From contig JAGBIC010000003.1 of the NCBI GenBank assembly GCA_017935185.1, positions 28,857 through 92,856 of the forward strand: 64,000 nt of DNA. Direction: 5' to 3'. Of this stretch, positions 63,862 through 64,000 are shown piece after piece. The position numbers and the translations under genes are program-made. The stretch comes from Alistipes sp. GTDB lineage: Bacteria > Bacteroidota > Bacteroidia > Bacteroidales > Rikenellaceae. Positions within the stretch are counted from its first letter, which is position 1. The number at the start of each line of letters is the position of its first letter. A model generated the notes under the pieces. It was not told the DNA's origin. It made no database searches and saw only the letters and a program-made list of their open reading frames with translations.

Positions 63862-64000
63862 ATGAACAATTACGAAACCGTTTTCATTGTCACTCCCGTC
63901 CTCTCTGACGCACAGGTGAAGGAGGTTGCTGACAAATTCCAGGGCATCATTACCGAGAACGGCGGTCAGATCGTGAATGTGGAGAACTGGGGCCTTAAGA
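63862..64000 (+). CDS. rpsF: 30S ribosomal protein S6, N-terminal part (cut by window edge)
   Basis: The first 46 codons ([19 protein letters not shown], then [27 protein letters not shown]) match the start of ribosomal protein S6, which binds the 16S platform with S18. In most bacteria rpsR and rplI follow; they would lie beyond the window. Confidence 0.95.
   Translation, partial: MNNYETVFIVTPVLSDAQVKEVADKFQGIITENGGQIVNVENWGLK

Overview
The window reads as chromosome of an anaerobic Bacteroidales bacterium. Promoters have the Bacteroidetes form (a -7 element TAnnTTTG, sometimes with a TTTG or TTG element about 20 bases upstream), and Shine-Dalgarno sequences are weak or absent. Supporting genes are an AdoCbl-dependent ribonucleotide reductase, a class I fumarase, BatD/BatE, a DciA-like protein next to recF, a TonB-family protein and several secreted glycoside hydrolases. 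An Alistipes/Rikenellaceae-like source is plausible, but that is inference. Most genes lie on the minus strand. No tRNA, rRNA, CRISPR array, insertion sequence or prophage was found.

Layout. 1-7.6 kb: an outer-membrane protein fragment, nrdJ, ridA, a META-domain lipoprotein, mdh, gcvH, birA, a Nudix hydrolase and a RibH-like protein without catalytic residues. 7.6-19.8 kb: a TPR membrane protein, recF with a DciA-like gene, an ACP-like membrane protein, an S41 protease, an ECF sigma/anti-sigma module, recR, an isolated batD-batE pair, fumarase and ferritin. 19.8-24.9 kb: an NSS symporter, folB, tyrS, and dnaX with a strong candidate slippage site. 25-34 kb: a GH2 enzyme, a DeoR/GlpR-like repressor, and a divergent glpD / GH106 / glpT cluster, followed by a probable structured small RNA. 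34-42 kb: a cytidylyltransferase/LuxE-like pair sitting where rpmI-rplT would be expected after thrS-infC, a GH127 lipoprotein, and pdxA. 42-48 kb: trmH, rnz and trxB, plus a three-gene signalling cassette (Hanks-type kinase, vWA protein, WG-repeat pseudokinase). 48-64 kb: slyD, a 5'-nucleotidase, gcvP, a nucleoside kinase interrupted by an in-frame UAG, rsmG, rlmN, a TonB-family gene, hflX, upp, an iron/haem/B12-type ABC importer, an HMA-tailed metal permease and the start of rpsF.

How the genes work together. The glp block looks like a regulated unit for importing and oxidising glycerol-3-phosphate, with an alpha-L-rhamnosidase-like lipoprotein inserted. The kinase/vWA/pseudokinase cassette is the best candidate for an undescribed system: the active kinase and the dead kinase-like protein appear to be paralogues, both end in WG-like repeats, and a vWA protein with an intact metal site lies between them. 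Other points of note are the dnaX A11 tract, with stop codons waiting in both alternative frames, and the RibH and ACP homologues that have lost their defining residues.
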